Made by a program: the position numbers and the translations under genes. A model generated the notes under the pieces. It searched no databases and was not told where the DNA came from. It worked only from the letters and a program-made list of their open reading frames with translations. Shown here in pieces: positions 10,601 through 17,580 of a stretch of 64,000 bases of DNA (positions are counted from its first letter, which is position 1; every line of letters begins with the position of its first letter). This DNA comes from Dyella_B nitratireducens (GTDB lineage: Bacteria > Pseudomonadota > Gammaproteobacteria > Xanthomonadales > Rhodanobacteraceae), in assembly GCF_049532905.1 (NCBI RefSeq), contig NZ_CP064032.1, positions 1,922,001 to 1,986,000 on the forward strand, in the 5' to 3' direction.

Positions 10601-12879
10601 GTGACGGTGCCAGCCGCCCAGTTCACCATCCAATGCACCTGGCCCGGCATCACCGTGCTGTTCTGCGAGAGATCTGCGCTGGAATTGATGTTCCACGGAT
10701 TGGGCACCTGGTCCGCAAGCAAGGCGCCGGTGACCGGATCGTTGGGCTTGCCATTGATCAGCAAGCGCACCGACGGGCAGTTGCTGAAAGCATTCTCTTG
10801 AATCGGCGTACCTGCGGTGTACTCGTACGCGCGGTTCCAGTGATGCGCCAGATGCACCACCGGCTGGACGGTATAGGGGATCCAGTTGGCCTGATAGATG
10901 TAGTAGAGCAAGCGCGGGAAGCGATTGGCGTCGGTGTCGGAATAACCCAGCGAACGCACGAAGTTCACCATGTTGGGCTGGTTCTGATATTCCGCCCACA
11001 GGCTCACTTCACCCGGCGATTCGGCGAAATACCACTGCGCCATGCCGAAGGTATTGGCTGCCCTGCCCTTGCGCCAATCATCGAGATACGGTGCGGCAAA
11101 GGCCAGCTCATAGTCGTAAGCCAGGCCGCGGCCGGTACCCATGTTGTCCCAATACTCGGCGCCAAAGGCCGGATTGTTCGGGTTCTGCTGCTTGTTGCCG
11201 GCTTCGCAGCCAGCGCCGTCGCACTCATCGATGTAGCCGAACGAGGGACTGAAGGTACGGTCGGCGCTCTGGCGCGGATTGATGTTGTCCCACGTCGTCT
11301 CGATGGTTCCGAGCTCATCGGCAAGCGTCGTATTCATGCCGCCGTTGTCACGTTCCCAATCGAGAATGGACGGATGGCTGCGATCGCGGATGATCATGTC
11401 GCGATGCAGTTCCTGCTTCAGCTGCTGATCGTCCGCGGTCGGATTGGAGCTGGCATTCCAGTAGCCTTCGCCATCACCGCTGGGCTGATCGATCATGATG
11501 CCGTAGGCATCCGCGGCAGCCACCAACTCTGCGCTGCTGGTCGAATGGCCAGGGCGATAGACGTTGCCGCCTTGCGCCGCCAGTTGCGCCATGTCGCGCC
11601 ACACTTGTTCGTCAGGCACCGACGAACCAAGTCCCGGATAGTCGTAGCGGCCCGAGCCGCCCCACATGTACACGGCATGGCCGTTGAAGTAAGGGAAGTT
11701 TGCATCCCACGTGATCGTGCGAATGCCGAGCGTGTCCTCGGTCGAATCGACCACGACGCCGTTGACGCTGACGATGTGGTAGACCTTGTACAGATACGGC
11801 GATCCGCACAACACCGCCGGCGTGCCGCAGGTCGCGTTGTTCGGATACCACAAGGTGGGATTGGGCACCGTGATCTTCTGATCGAACATCGGCGTGGCGC
11901 CGGACGGGAACGTGCTGGCCGTCATCGCCGGCACGGTCTGCGTCACCGGCGCCGCGGTGACCACTACGTTGCCCTTGGCATCCACGATTTGCGTGGTCAA
12001 CGTCACCTGCTGCGCCGTCGACGTCTCGTTCACCACATTGGTTTGCACGTCGACGACAGCTGAAGCCGCCGTCGCCGTGCCTTGTGCCGCGGGAACCTCC
12101 GATACCGTGCCGACGTAGGTACCCCAGGTCTTCTGATTCGAATAAACGTTCGGCGGAATGTGAATCGGGTTGGTGACGTACAGCTTCACATTGCGGAACA
12201 GGCCCGCCATCGCCTGGCCGAAGCGGAACGCACCGGAGAAGTTGGGTTGCTCATACCACGGAGCGCCACGCGACACGTCGATGGCGATGACGTTGTCGGT
12301 CTTGCCATCCGCGGTGATGTACGGCGTCAGGTCGACGATGACCGGGACGAAACCCACCACGTGCGTCGCCTGCGAATCGGCAGCGACCGCACTGACGCCC
12401 TGCAACAGCGTACCGTTGATAAAGACCTGCACACCGGTGTGCGAACCTTCAAGTTTGAGCAGGAATTTCTGGCCTGCGTACTTCGGATCCACCTTGAAGT
12501 GCAGCCGGTACCAGTTGAAGTTGCCCGTCAACGAGCCTTGGCCGCCGCCGGACGTCTGGTTGATGAAGGTGCGTGGGACGTTGGCGTCGTAGGGCAAGCC
12601 TACTTGCATCCAATTGCCGGTGCTATCGGTGCTCTCGTTGAAGCCCGTCGTTGAATAGGCGGTCGAATTGTTGCTGTTCTCGAACCACCAGTTGCTCTGC
12701 GGTGCATTCGACGTCGCGCTTGCGTTTCCGATGTACTGAGGAATGCCTGCAGCGAGATTGATCGTCTGTCGCTGCGAGCTGGGCAGCGTCGGTTCGACCT
12801 CTTGGGCTGCTGCGTAACCGGCGCTCAGCGAGGCCAGCAGCACCACGAATAGCCACTTCCAATACGTGTTCAGTCCCAC
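4630..12879 (-). CDS. Giant secreted multimodular glycosidase: GH2-like region, Ig/Fn3/CBM32/malectin modules, C-terminal GH64
   Basis: The roughly 2749-residue protein starts best at a GTG (12879) with AGGGG six bases upstream, giving a clean signal peptide (WLFVVLLASLSAGYAAAQ). Approximate modules are: a GH2-like sugar-binding, sandwich and barrel region (60-850), three Ig-like domains (940-1205), CBM32/F5-8C (1212-1365), a DUF1566-like segment (1370-1475), Ig-like (1495-1580), Fn3 (1590-1680), malectin (1690-1835), Fn3 (1845-1925), malectin (1935-2085), two Fn3 (2090-2265), Ig-like (2275-2355) and a GH64/thaumatin-like beta-1,3-glucanase (2360-2749). In the GH2-like part the usual acid/base motif reads HPSILDWERDNGG, so the expected NE pair is NG. 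The GH64 part keeps YDWYEFNY. The likely role is extracellular beta-1,3-glucan attack. Its promoter region has a 16-bp palindrome at 13148. Confidence 0.88.
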   Translation of the reverse strand: MGLNTYWKWLFVVLLASLSAGYAAAQEVEPTLPSSQRQTINLAAGIPQYIGNASATSNAPQSNWWFENSNNSTAYSTTGFNESTDSTGNWMQVGLPYDANVPRTFINQTSGGGQGSLTGNFNWYRLHFKVDPKYAGQKFLLKLEGSHTGVQVFINGTLLQGVSAVAADSQATHVVGFVPVIVDLTPYITADGKTDNVIAIDVSRGAPWYEQPNFSGAFRFGQAMAGLFRNVKLYVTNPIHIPPNVYSNQKTWGTYVGTVSEVPAAQGTATAASAVVDVQTNVVNETSTAQQVTLTTQIVDAKGNVVVTAAPVTQTVPAMTASTFPSGATPMFDQKITVPNPTLWYPNNATCGTPAVLCGSPYLYKVYHIVSVNGVVVDSTEDTLGIRTITWDANFPYFNGHAVYMWGGSGRYDYPGLGSSVPDEQVWRDMAQLAAQGGNVYRPGHSTSSAELVAAADAYGIMIDQPSGDGEGYWNASSNPTADDQQLKQELHRDMIIRDRSHPSILDWERDNGGMNTTLADELGTIETTWDNINPRQSADRTFSPSFGYIDECDGAGCEAGNKQQNPNNPAFGAEYWDNMGTGRGLAYDYELAFAAPYLDDWRKGRAANTFGMAQWYFAESPGEVSLWAEYQNQPNMVNFVRSLGYSDTDANRFPRLLYYIYQANWIPYTVQPVVHLAHHWNRAYEYTAGTPIQENAFSNCPSVRLLINGKPNDPVTGALLADQVPNPWNINSSADLSQNSTVMPGQVHWMVNWAAGTVTAQCLDANGNPVAGASDTRTTAGAEAKIVLSVVPDLTKPDGSSFQWTANGSDAAFVVAEVEDADGNIVPTAADNVTFAVTGPATYMGGTQQLVADPSWTSYYQDAYSQAHSTVIQGVPYAFFHSPGDPELNFEGGLQKIALRSTFTAGTVTVTATAPGLESGSVTLSSVTPPAPAQSQAPVIIVPPVNEATTSGYPATFSVVASGSGTLSYQWSDASGPIAGATSATYTTPATTAANNGDTYTVTIGSSYGTVTSTPVTLSVDAPANVVITTQPAAQAVVDGQSATLSVAVTGSPAITYQWYQVGSGAIAGATSASYTTPIFTAAGSTTFYVVVTNDLGSVQSANAVVTVDAATPVSFTTQPASTIVPVNEPVQFTAVVAGSAPFSYQWQFTPPGGTATILTSGTQQSNTLTYTIPAVSVANVGSYAVTVNNAASAPATSNAANITLAPPGVNLALDAVATASSSQNACNDGTTNPPYSGTNCLGAENAVDGSLSTRWGSATAGAPPTPAVPGVDPSWLQVDLGSVQPFNTVVINWENAYATQYQILYSNDGNAWQTAYSTTTGAGGTETLSFPTVAARYVRLNGTQRATQYGYSVYEFQVYNVPQCGGASERYTVNASNASLVTDNVTGLTWTRTVMTDTTPGSQFTGVSAQNYCAGINMRVPTQSEAHSISGVNNATCAFSGTWSTWTSTVDPNDSSKTAVVNFDGTSAYQVTNNYPGSTLCTSGTDAGAAPTITTQPSNQSVALGQSATFSVAATGLGTLSYQWSKNGTAIAGATSASYTTPATAAADNGAAFSVAVGDVFGSTNSSTATLAVQQNSCTAAPSAPGTLVANANSSAQVSLTWGTSTAGSACTVSYNVYRGTAAGFTPSSANQIATTAGTTYSDTSVAAAATYYYLVEAGDAAGASAASNTATATTPVSTCTTNCSSPDAIAISAGGPGAGNFAADEDFNGGTASGSNATININGVTNPAPQSVYQHQRFGNFTYTLPGLTAGTSYVVRLHFDEFYWTQAGQRVFNVSINGTQVLTNFDVLAAAGGQDIAIVEQFSATANAQGQIVIQFATVKDNADVSGIEVENATATNTPPNAPSNLSATVASSSQINLSWTASQTSGVTYSVFRNGTAVAQNLTTSSYSDSGLTSSTTYSYTVVAVDSVGTSMSSNTATATTFDVDCVSGCGSDVLAISAGGAASGDYAADEYFNGGAASGTGSTINTAGVTNPAPQSVYQHQRVGNNFTYTLPGLTAGASYMVRLHFAEFYWTKAGQRVFNVSINGTQVLSNFDIVATAGGQDMAIVEPFTATANTQGQIVLQFTTDTDNAEINGIEVIAPPPGSPSSVTATAVSTSQINLSWTASAAPGVVYDVFRSTTAGFTPSSANQIATVNGSSYSDTGLANNTTYYYVVEASNATGTSAPAAQASASTLAIPAAPANLAATVASSSEIDLSWTASATSGVTYTVTRNGSAVASGLTATTYSDTGLTASTTYTYAVEAVNAAGTSPASDNAVATTSASVTVTTPAITTSPTNQSVTIGRTATFSVAASGSSLAYQWYKNGTAITGATSASYTTPGTTYADNTASFTVTVTNAAGSVTSSAATLSVNLSPSYTVVPGYIVTDLNNNTNGAWADNQIYVEILGNDPATGALSWVNYDGTITAASVADNTAANALVGPNGQTYPNYAFTLAQANHQLKLPPITSGRIYISEGSPLYMTIMAGANGGNDGYAGPNPQNATDPNINVHYDWYEFNYAANGGIFINTTQVNQFGLPLLLDVWGANETYHMQVGINESIANLDQEYANQTPAAFHTPAPSNLRILSPAETTFNAGGTNGNYFDSYIASAWSQYSSSPVTITVNGRKFSGTASGSTLTFTEVNPAAANVGETFVVQQPSTQDILLCAGTMASGVAGSSAQQQDENAIQLQLENQICAATNRGVLLNTANWATASAYYPPSSPANFYSWFWHQHSVSGLAYGFSYDDNNNQSTTVTTQQPEHMAFGIGW

Positions 12880-12926
12880 CGTCGTCCCCTTTGCACATGC
12901 AGATGCCCGACACACGCGAGCGAGTG

Positions 12927-13002
12927 CGTAGGTTGAGGTGTGAACCCCAACCTACTTATGCCGACATACCATTCGACGTTGGGGTTTACACCCCAACCTA
13001 CG
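12927..13002. repeat. Paired GTAGGTTGGGG-type repeat (degenerate left arm)
   Basis: The left arm reads CGTAGGTTGAGGTGTGAACC and the right arm ends CACCCCAACCTACG. It sits in the 5' leader of the giant glycosidase. Confidence 0.8.
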
Positions 13003-13147
13003 TAGAACCTGTGCCCACGCACCTGTCCCGAGTGACCCCTGGGAAGGTGGCCGAATCATCCGCGCTGTTCAGGATCGCCGCAATGCGGAAAGGAAGTTTT
13101 TTACGCACCCTTTCGGGTAAGCATTCGTGTACTGCGATGCACTACAC

Positions 13148-13163
13148 ATTTAGACGTCTAAAT
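13148..13163. promoter_or_regulatory. Perfect 16-bp palindrome ATTTAGACGTCTAAAT upstream of the giant glycosidase
   Basis: The site lies about 270 bp upstream of the glycosidase start in an AT-rich stretch. Its half-sites ATTTAGA/TCTAAAT also occur, with a three-base centre, at 19367-19383 and 20835-20851 upstream of two other secreted-protein genes. This suggests one regulator; which one is unknown. Confidence 0.5.
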
Positions 13164-13284
13164 TTTGAAACAAAAATTACACTGCAAGTTTTCGCCAGTA
13201 TGGCGTAAGCAAGTTTTTCTTCGGCAACGCAAGACTGGGATGACGGGTGTTGCCACAAGGCTTCCCGCCATCCCATGACATTAC

Positions 13285-13647
13285 TTACCCGCAGGTTTCG
13301 TCGGGTGTCATCAACTGCCGCACTTCGCATTCGACGTTCCATTCGTCGCCATGCACTCGCAGAAAGCGCTTGGTGAGCTCGATGGCTTCTTCCTTAGACG
13401 CCGTTTCCAGCAAGGCATATCCACCGATCACCTCTTTGGCTTCGGTGAAGGGACCATCAGCCACGCTCAATTTGCCGCCGGACAGCCTGACGCGCGTACC
13501 TTGCGCCGTGGGCGTGAGTCCGGCGGTGTCAATCAGTTTTCCTTCCCGGGTCAGTTCCTCCATCAGCTTGCCCATATCGGCCATCAGCTGCGGGCTTGGC
13601 AACAAACCCGAGTTCTCGTTGATCCGTACCATCGATAGAAAGCGCAT
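13285..13647 (-). CDS. YciI/DGPF-domain protein
   Basis: This 120-residue protein has the YCII-related fold: an N-terminal MRFLSMVRINE strand, the signature DGPFTEAKEVIGGYALLE and the C-terminal EEAIELTKRFL helix. The family is usually linked to ECF sigma factors (SigG type) but no sigma gene is adjacent; the nearest is at 55.3 kb. The ATG at 13647 has GGAG about eight bases upstream, so the longer upstream reading frame is not used. The biochemical role of the family is largely unknown. Confidence 0.88.
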   Translation of the reverse strand: MRFLSMVRINENSGLLPSPQLMADMGKLMEELTREGKLIDTAGLTPTAQGTRVRLSGGKLSVADGPFTEAKEVIGGYALLETASKEEAIELTKRFLRVHGDEWNVECEVRQLMTPDETCG

Positions 13648-13918
13648 CGTTGTATCTCCTTGAAAGTGGGTGACGGAGTGCGATGCCGCGGAAAGTCGGT
13701 CTGCCTGATCCCACTCCTGTCCGTGCGACGAACCAGGTTTGTGCAAATCGACAGGTTCTGCGGCATCGCGCATCGCGCTGCACTCGCTCGTGACGGGTGG
13801 TCCTGGCGGTCATGCCGGCGCCTTTGCGCCAGAGGGCAAGTCGGCCACGGCGGCATTCGCCCATTCGTGGCGTACCGGACTTTTTTGCGGGTGCAGCACG
13901 CGCTAACCCAATAAAAAA

Positions 13919-13934
13919 TATGAATCGATCTAAT
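13919..13934. promoter_or_regulatory. ATCGAT operator-like site (upstream, weaker copy)
   Basis: TATGAATCGATCTAAT shares the ATCGAT core and spacing of the main sites. In inverted form it matches the site at 20763, which lies at a comparable distance upstream of the second promoter. Confidence 0.45.
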
Positions 13935-13997
13935 TGCCTTGCTGTCATGCAATATCGAAGGTCGACGAATTACTTGCACATCAACGAGATATTCAGA

Positions 13998-14025
13998 TTT
14001 GAATCGATGCAAATTCCTATTGACA
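13998..14025 (+). promoter_or_regulatory. ATCGAT operator plus -35 hexamer of the TonB-dependent receptor gene
   Basis: TTTGAATCGATGCAAA (13998-14013) is a near-perfect palindrome with a central CG, extended on the right by TT. TTGACA follows at 14020-14025 with the same geometry as at 19405 and 20873: four bases lie between the 20-bp palindrome and the hexamer. A -10 box is not clear. Placement just upstream of the -35 fits an activator or a steric repressor. Confidence 0.6.
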
Positions 14026-14090
14026 TCCTGTTTTCAGTGTCCCCATGATTGGCCCGCTCGTGACAGGCCAGTCCAACGTTGTCACGAGGG

Positions 14091-14106
14091 CTTGGATCGA
14101 TCAAAG
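14091..14106. promoter_or_regulatory. ATCGAT operator-like site in the receptor leader
   Basis: CTTGGATCGATCAAAG, in the transcribed leader, has the GATCGATC core also seen at 50567. The corresponding position of the paralogous leader near 20944 is degenerate. Confidence 0.4.
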
Positions 14107-14317
14107 GTTCAATGCCAGGGGAGTTTGAGGTAAGGCGTGGCGCGGCGCTGATCTCGCTTGTGGCATGCCCCGGTGGTTGGACGTCGACGACATATCTCTG
14201 AAAAGCAGTGCAGGAAAGCCATGGCAAACAACCGTGGCTTACGGGCGGTTTTGTGTCCCGAAAAACATCACGAATGCGGGCACTACAGCAAATAACCAAA
14301 ACGTAGGGGAGGCAGGA

Positions 14318-17300
14318 ATGAGCAAGTACCAGTTTCGTTTGGGCAGCAGCTTGCGCGCCAGCATACGCATTGGCCTATGGGCCACTGCCATGGCCAGCGG
14401 CTCGCTGTTTGCGCAAGGCATTACCGGCGGTGTCTACGGCAATTTGCCGGCAGGCAAGGACATTGCCGCGGAAGTGATCAACCCGGCAACCGGCTACGAC
14501 AGCACCGTGCATGCCGATGCCAATGGCCATTACTCAGTCACGGGCCTGATGCCCGGCAATTACGTCGTCAAACTGATCCGCGACGGCAACGTTGTCGACC
14601 AGCGCAACGTGGTGGTGGTCGCCGGTTCCAACAGCCCCGCCATCTTCGGCGCTGCGGCGGGTGCCGCGGCGGCCGGCAACACGAAGGAGCTGAGCTCGAT
14701 TACCGTCACTGCTTCGCAACCGGCAGTCAATGCGATCGACGTCACCACGAGCCAGCAAATCCAGACCTGGAACTCCACCGACATCAATCGACTGCCGCTG
14801 GTCAACGCCGATCTTCTCAACGTCGCCTCCATGCAGGCGAACGTTACCAGCATCACGAGCGCGCACGGTGCATCGCCGCAGTTCAATGGCGCGTCGGGTA
14901 CCGAGAACCGGTACTTCATCAACGAGTTCAACATGACCGACATGCAGCAAGGTGCTGCGCCGGACAAGATCCCGAACGAAGCCTTTGCCAGCATCTCCAC
15001 CGTTGACGGCGGCATGGATGCCAAATACGGCAGCGCCTTGGGTGGTGTCGTCTCCGGCACGATCAAGCAAGGTTCGAATGAATTCAAAGGCGGCGTGGAT
15101 TTGCAGTTCAATCCACCCACCGGTTTCTTCAATGAAAACGGCAAGAACATTTACAACTACAACGGCAGCCTGGTCTCTGCCAATCAGTTGAACCACTGGT
15201 CGCCAAGCGTGCTGCAGGACTATTGGGTGTCAGGCCCGATCGTCAAGGACAAGGCATTCTTCTATCTGCTCGCCGAAATTCAGCCGAACAACTATGGCCA
15301 GGGCGTGCAAGGTGCCACGCCAACGACCACCTACAATGGTCAGTACAAGGACCTCAACGAAAGCCGGAACAAGCAGCTTCTCGGCAACTTCACCTGGAAT
15401 ATTGCCACCGGCCACACGCTCAACATTTTCTTCGATCGTCAGCTCAATAACTTCTCGCAATCCCAGTATCCGTTGTCGACGCCATACGATCCTTCCAGCG
15501 CGGCACCCGCACTGGAATATTCGGGTGCCAACGCCTGGCGCAATCGCATGCTGGTCGCCAACTACCACGGCCAGATCACCGACAACTTCTCGGTATCGGC
15601 GATGTGGGGCACATCGCAGCAGGACTTCTTCTCGTATCCGCAGTACGGCATAAACGTGCCCTATGTGCAGGTGGCTGACCCTGATAACTCGAACAACACG
15701 CAGACGGTATCCAACGGCGCGAGCAGCCTCTATTCCTTGCGCTACCGCATGATGGGTTCCCGCGTCGACTTCACCTGGGACGTCACTGACAACCACGAAA
15801 TCACCTTCGGCGGGGAGCAATACAGCCCCACCATGGCGCAGTCCAATATTCCAAATCCGAACTCGTGGACCTACAACCACTGCAGCACGGCACTGGGTCC
15901 GAACGAGGCTTGCAGCATCAACGGTCAGACGATTAATCCCGCGACCGGTCAGCCCTTTGCGCCGGGAACGTCGTACGTCACCTTGGCCTACGCACCACGT
16001 ATCTACTACAACAGCTCGCCCACCTACGGCTTCTATCTGGCCGATAGCTGGCACTTTGCCGAGAACTGGACGGCATATATCGGCGGGCGTTACGACAATT
16101 ACGCCATGACCGATAACATCAATACCAAGATGTACAGTAAAGGGAATGCGACGCCGCGCGTTGGCGTGGCCTGGGACGTCCATGGCGATTCAAGCCTGAA
16201 GATCGGCGCCACCGCGGGTGAGTACACCGAGGGCATACCGCTTTACTTCAACGCCTACGGTGGTACGCCGGGCCAGGGTTACATCAGTACCAAGACCACC
16301 TATATCTATTCCGGGGTGGGTGGTGGTTCCGTGCCGACCGGCCTGACGCAAGTCGGTCCCGTGCAAGGTGCCGCCGGTGCAGGACTGCACTACTTGACGG
16401 CCGGACAGTTCATTGCGACCTCGGCACAAAATGCAAAGCTGAAGCAATTCGAGGTTTACGCGCAGCAAAAGCTCGGCAACAACTGGGTGGCCGGCGCTTC
16501 GCTGTTCACCAGCGAGCTGACGGGGCTGCCGAATATCGACAGCAATACGGGTAGTGCTGGAAATCCAGGCCAGATGTATGCCTACCTCAAGAGCAAGGGC
16601 TATCCCAATGCAGTGTTGCTCGGCCAATATCTGATTACTCCGGGCAAGGACATCACCATCCCCGTGCAGTTGAACGGCCCCAACAGCCCGCTCACGATGT
16701 TCACGTTCCCGAACAGCTACATCGGCTACTCGTCGCTCAAGCGCAGGATCTACCAGCTGAGCCTGACGATGGACCACGCCTATTCGGACGACGAGCCGTA
16801 CTATCTAAGCGCGTCGTACACATGGCGCCATGAATTCGGCAACACCGATGGCACCACCAGCTATGCCGGTGCGCAGGGCACACAGGGCGTCGCCAACACC
16901 GGAGCAACCGCCTATGACGGTGGGTTGTCAGCGCCAGGCTTCTTGCAGGGTGCCGCTGGCAATCTGGCCGACGATATCCCGTCCACCTTCAAGGTGTTTG
17001 GCTATTACAAGTTCGTCCATCAGGACAATCTGTTGAGAGGACTGCGTGTAGGTGGTGCCCTCACGTACTACGCAGGTGGCCCGGTTAACTGCCTTTCCGC
17101 CTATCCGGCGAACGGGACCCTGGCAGTGGGCAGTAATCAGCTCAACAATGCCAACGCCTATTACTGCAATACGCTGCAGAATGCAGTAGCCGGCAATCCG
17201 GTGTCATCCAGCATCCTGTACACCCGTGGCAGCTACACACGCCTGCCGTCCACCAAGCAAGTGGATCTGGATATTGGCTACGACTGGGCTATTGGCAAAA

Positions 17301-17473
17301 ATGCCTTCTCGGTGGATTTGAAGGTGCTCAACCTCTTCAATAACCAGACCGTGACGTCGTACGTCAACCAGATAACCAATGGCAACGGGCAGTTCAATGC
17401 CAACTTCATGCAACCGGAGACGTTCCAGGCAGGACGCACAGGACAGTTGGTATTCCGCTGGCAATACAACTAA
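14318..17473 (+). CDS. TonB-dependent receptor with N-terminal carboxypeptidase-like domain (Oar-like)
   Basis: This 1051-residue outer-membrane receptor has a signal peptide (IGLWATAMASGSLFAQG), a CarboxypepD-regulatory-like beta-sandwich (residues about 30-105, ending GNYVVKLIRDG), a TonB-box/plug region beginning near ITVTASQPAVNAIDV, and a long beta-barrel rich in aromatic strands ending LVFRWQYN. The ATG at 14318 follows GGGAGG, and the longer upstream frame is leader. Such Oar-like receptors import large ligands or act in envelope processes. Here it stands among secreted polysaccharide hydrolases and has ATCGAT operator sites upstream, so glycan import is the working inference. A terminator follows at 17498. 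Confidence 0.93.
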   Translation: MSKYQFRLGSSLRASIRIGLWATAMASGSLFAQGITGGVYGNLPAGKDIAAEVINPATGYDSTVHADANGHYSVTGLMPGNYVVKLIRDGNVVDQRNVVVVAGSNSPAIFGAAAGAAAAGNTKELSSITVTASQPAVNAIDVTTSQQIQTWNSTDINRLPLVNADLLNVASMQANVTSITSAHGASPQFNGASGTENRYFINEFNMTDMQQGAAPDKIPNEAFASISTVDGGMDAKYGSALGGVVSGTIKQGSNEFKGGVDLQFNPPTGFFNENGKNIYNYNGSLVSANQLNHWSPSVLQDYWVSGPIVKDKAFFYLLAEIQPNNYGQGVQGATPTTTYNGQYKDLNESRNKQLLGNFTWNIATGHTLNIFFDRQLNNFSQSQYPLSTPYDPSSAAPALEYSGANAWRNRMLVANYHGQITDNFSVSAMWGTSQQDFFSYPQYGINVPYVQVADPDNSNNTQTVSNGASSLYSLRYRMMGSRVDFTWDVTDNHEITFGGEQYSPTMAQSNIPNPNSWTYNHCSTALGPNEACSINGQTINPATGQPFAPGTSYVTLAYAPRIYYNSSPTYGFYLADSWHFAENWTAYIGGRYDNYAMTDNINTKMYSKGNATPRVGVAWDVHGDSSLKIGATAGEYTEGIPLYFNAYGGTPGQGYISTKTTYIYSGVGGGSVPTGLTQVGPVQGAAGAGLHYLTAGQFIATSAQNAKLKQFEVYAQQKLGNNWVAGASLFTSELTGLPNIDSNTGSAGNPGQMYAYLKSKGYPNAVLLGQYLITPGKDITIPVQLNGPNSPLTMFTFPNSYIGYSSLKRRIYQLSLTMDHAYSDDEPYYLSASYTWRHEFGNTDGTTSYAGAQGTQGVANTGATAYDGGLSAPGFLQGAAGNLADDIPSTFKVFGYYKFVHQDNLLRGLRVGGALTYYAGGPVNCLSAYPANGTLAVGSNQLNNANAYYCNTLQNAVAGNPVSSSILYTRGSYTRLPSTKQVDLDIGYDWAIGKNAFSVDLKVLNLFNNQTVTSYVNQITNGNGQFNANFMQPETFQAGRTGQLVFRWQYN

Positions 17474-17497
17474 TAGCGTGACGCTGTAGTTGACATC

Positions 17498-17535
17498 GAT
17501 GCCTCCATGTCCGCCAAGGCTTGGAGGCATCTTTG
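17498..17535 (+). terminator. Intrinsic terminator after the TonB-dependent receptor
   Basis: GATGCCTCCA (17498-17507) and TGGAGGCATC (17522-17531) form a perfect 10-bp stem followed by a short T-rich tail. It separates the receptor from the sulfotransferase and argues against a sulfotransferase start near 17521. Confidence 0.7.
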
Positions 17536-17580
17536 TTTGGCTTGCTAGACTGCATGCAAGTGTATGCCGTGCTTCCGGAG

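Larger units (their letters stand above)
12880..13284. other. Gene-free interval: glycosidase 5' leader, repeat pair and palindrome
   Basis: This 405-bp interval holds the ribosome-binding site of the giant glycosidase, a GTAGGTTGGGG repeat pair (12927-13002), and an AT-rich promoter-like stretch around 13145-13190 containing the palindrome ATTTAGACGTCTAAAT. I see no gene. Confidence 0.65.
13648..14317. other. Long promoter/leader region of the TonB-dependent receptor
   Basis: This 670-bp region contains no convincing gene. It contains three ATCGAT near-palindromes (13919-13934, 13998-14013, 14091-14106), a TTGACA hexamer at 14020 and a leader of nearly 270 bases whose sequence resembles the leader at 20880-21166 upstream of the GH18-like gene. 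Confidence 0.6.

Noticed and set aside
9481..12063. Open frame of 860 codons antisense to the giant glycosidase
   Set aside because: Same reason: low-complexity basic composition and no ribosome-binding site, opposite to a well-supported gene.
17521..17580. Earlier start of the TPR-sulfotransferase at 17521
   Set aside because: It falls inside the receptor's terminator hairpin, so translation from there is unlikely.
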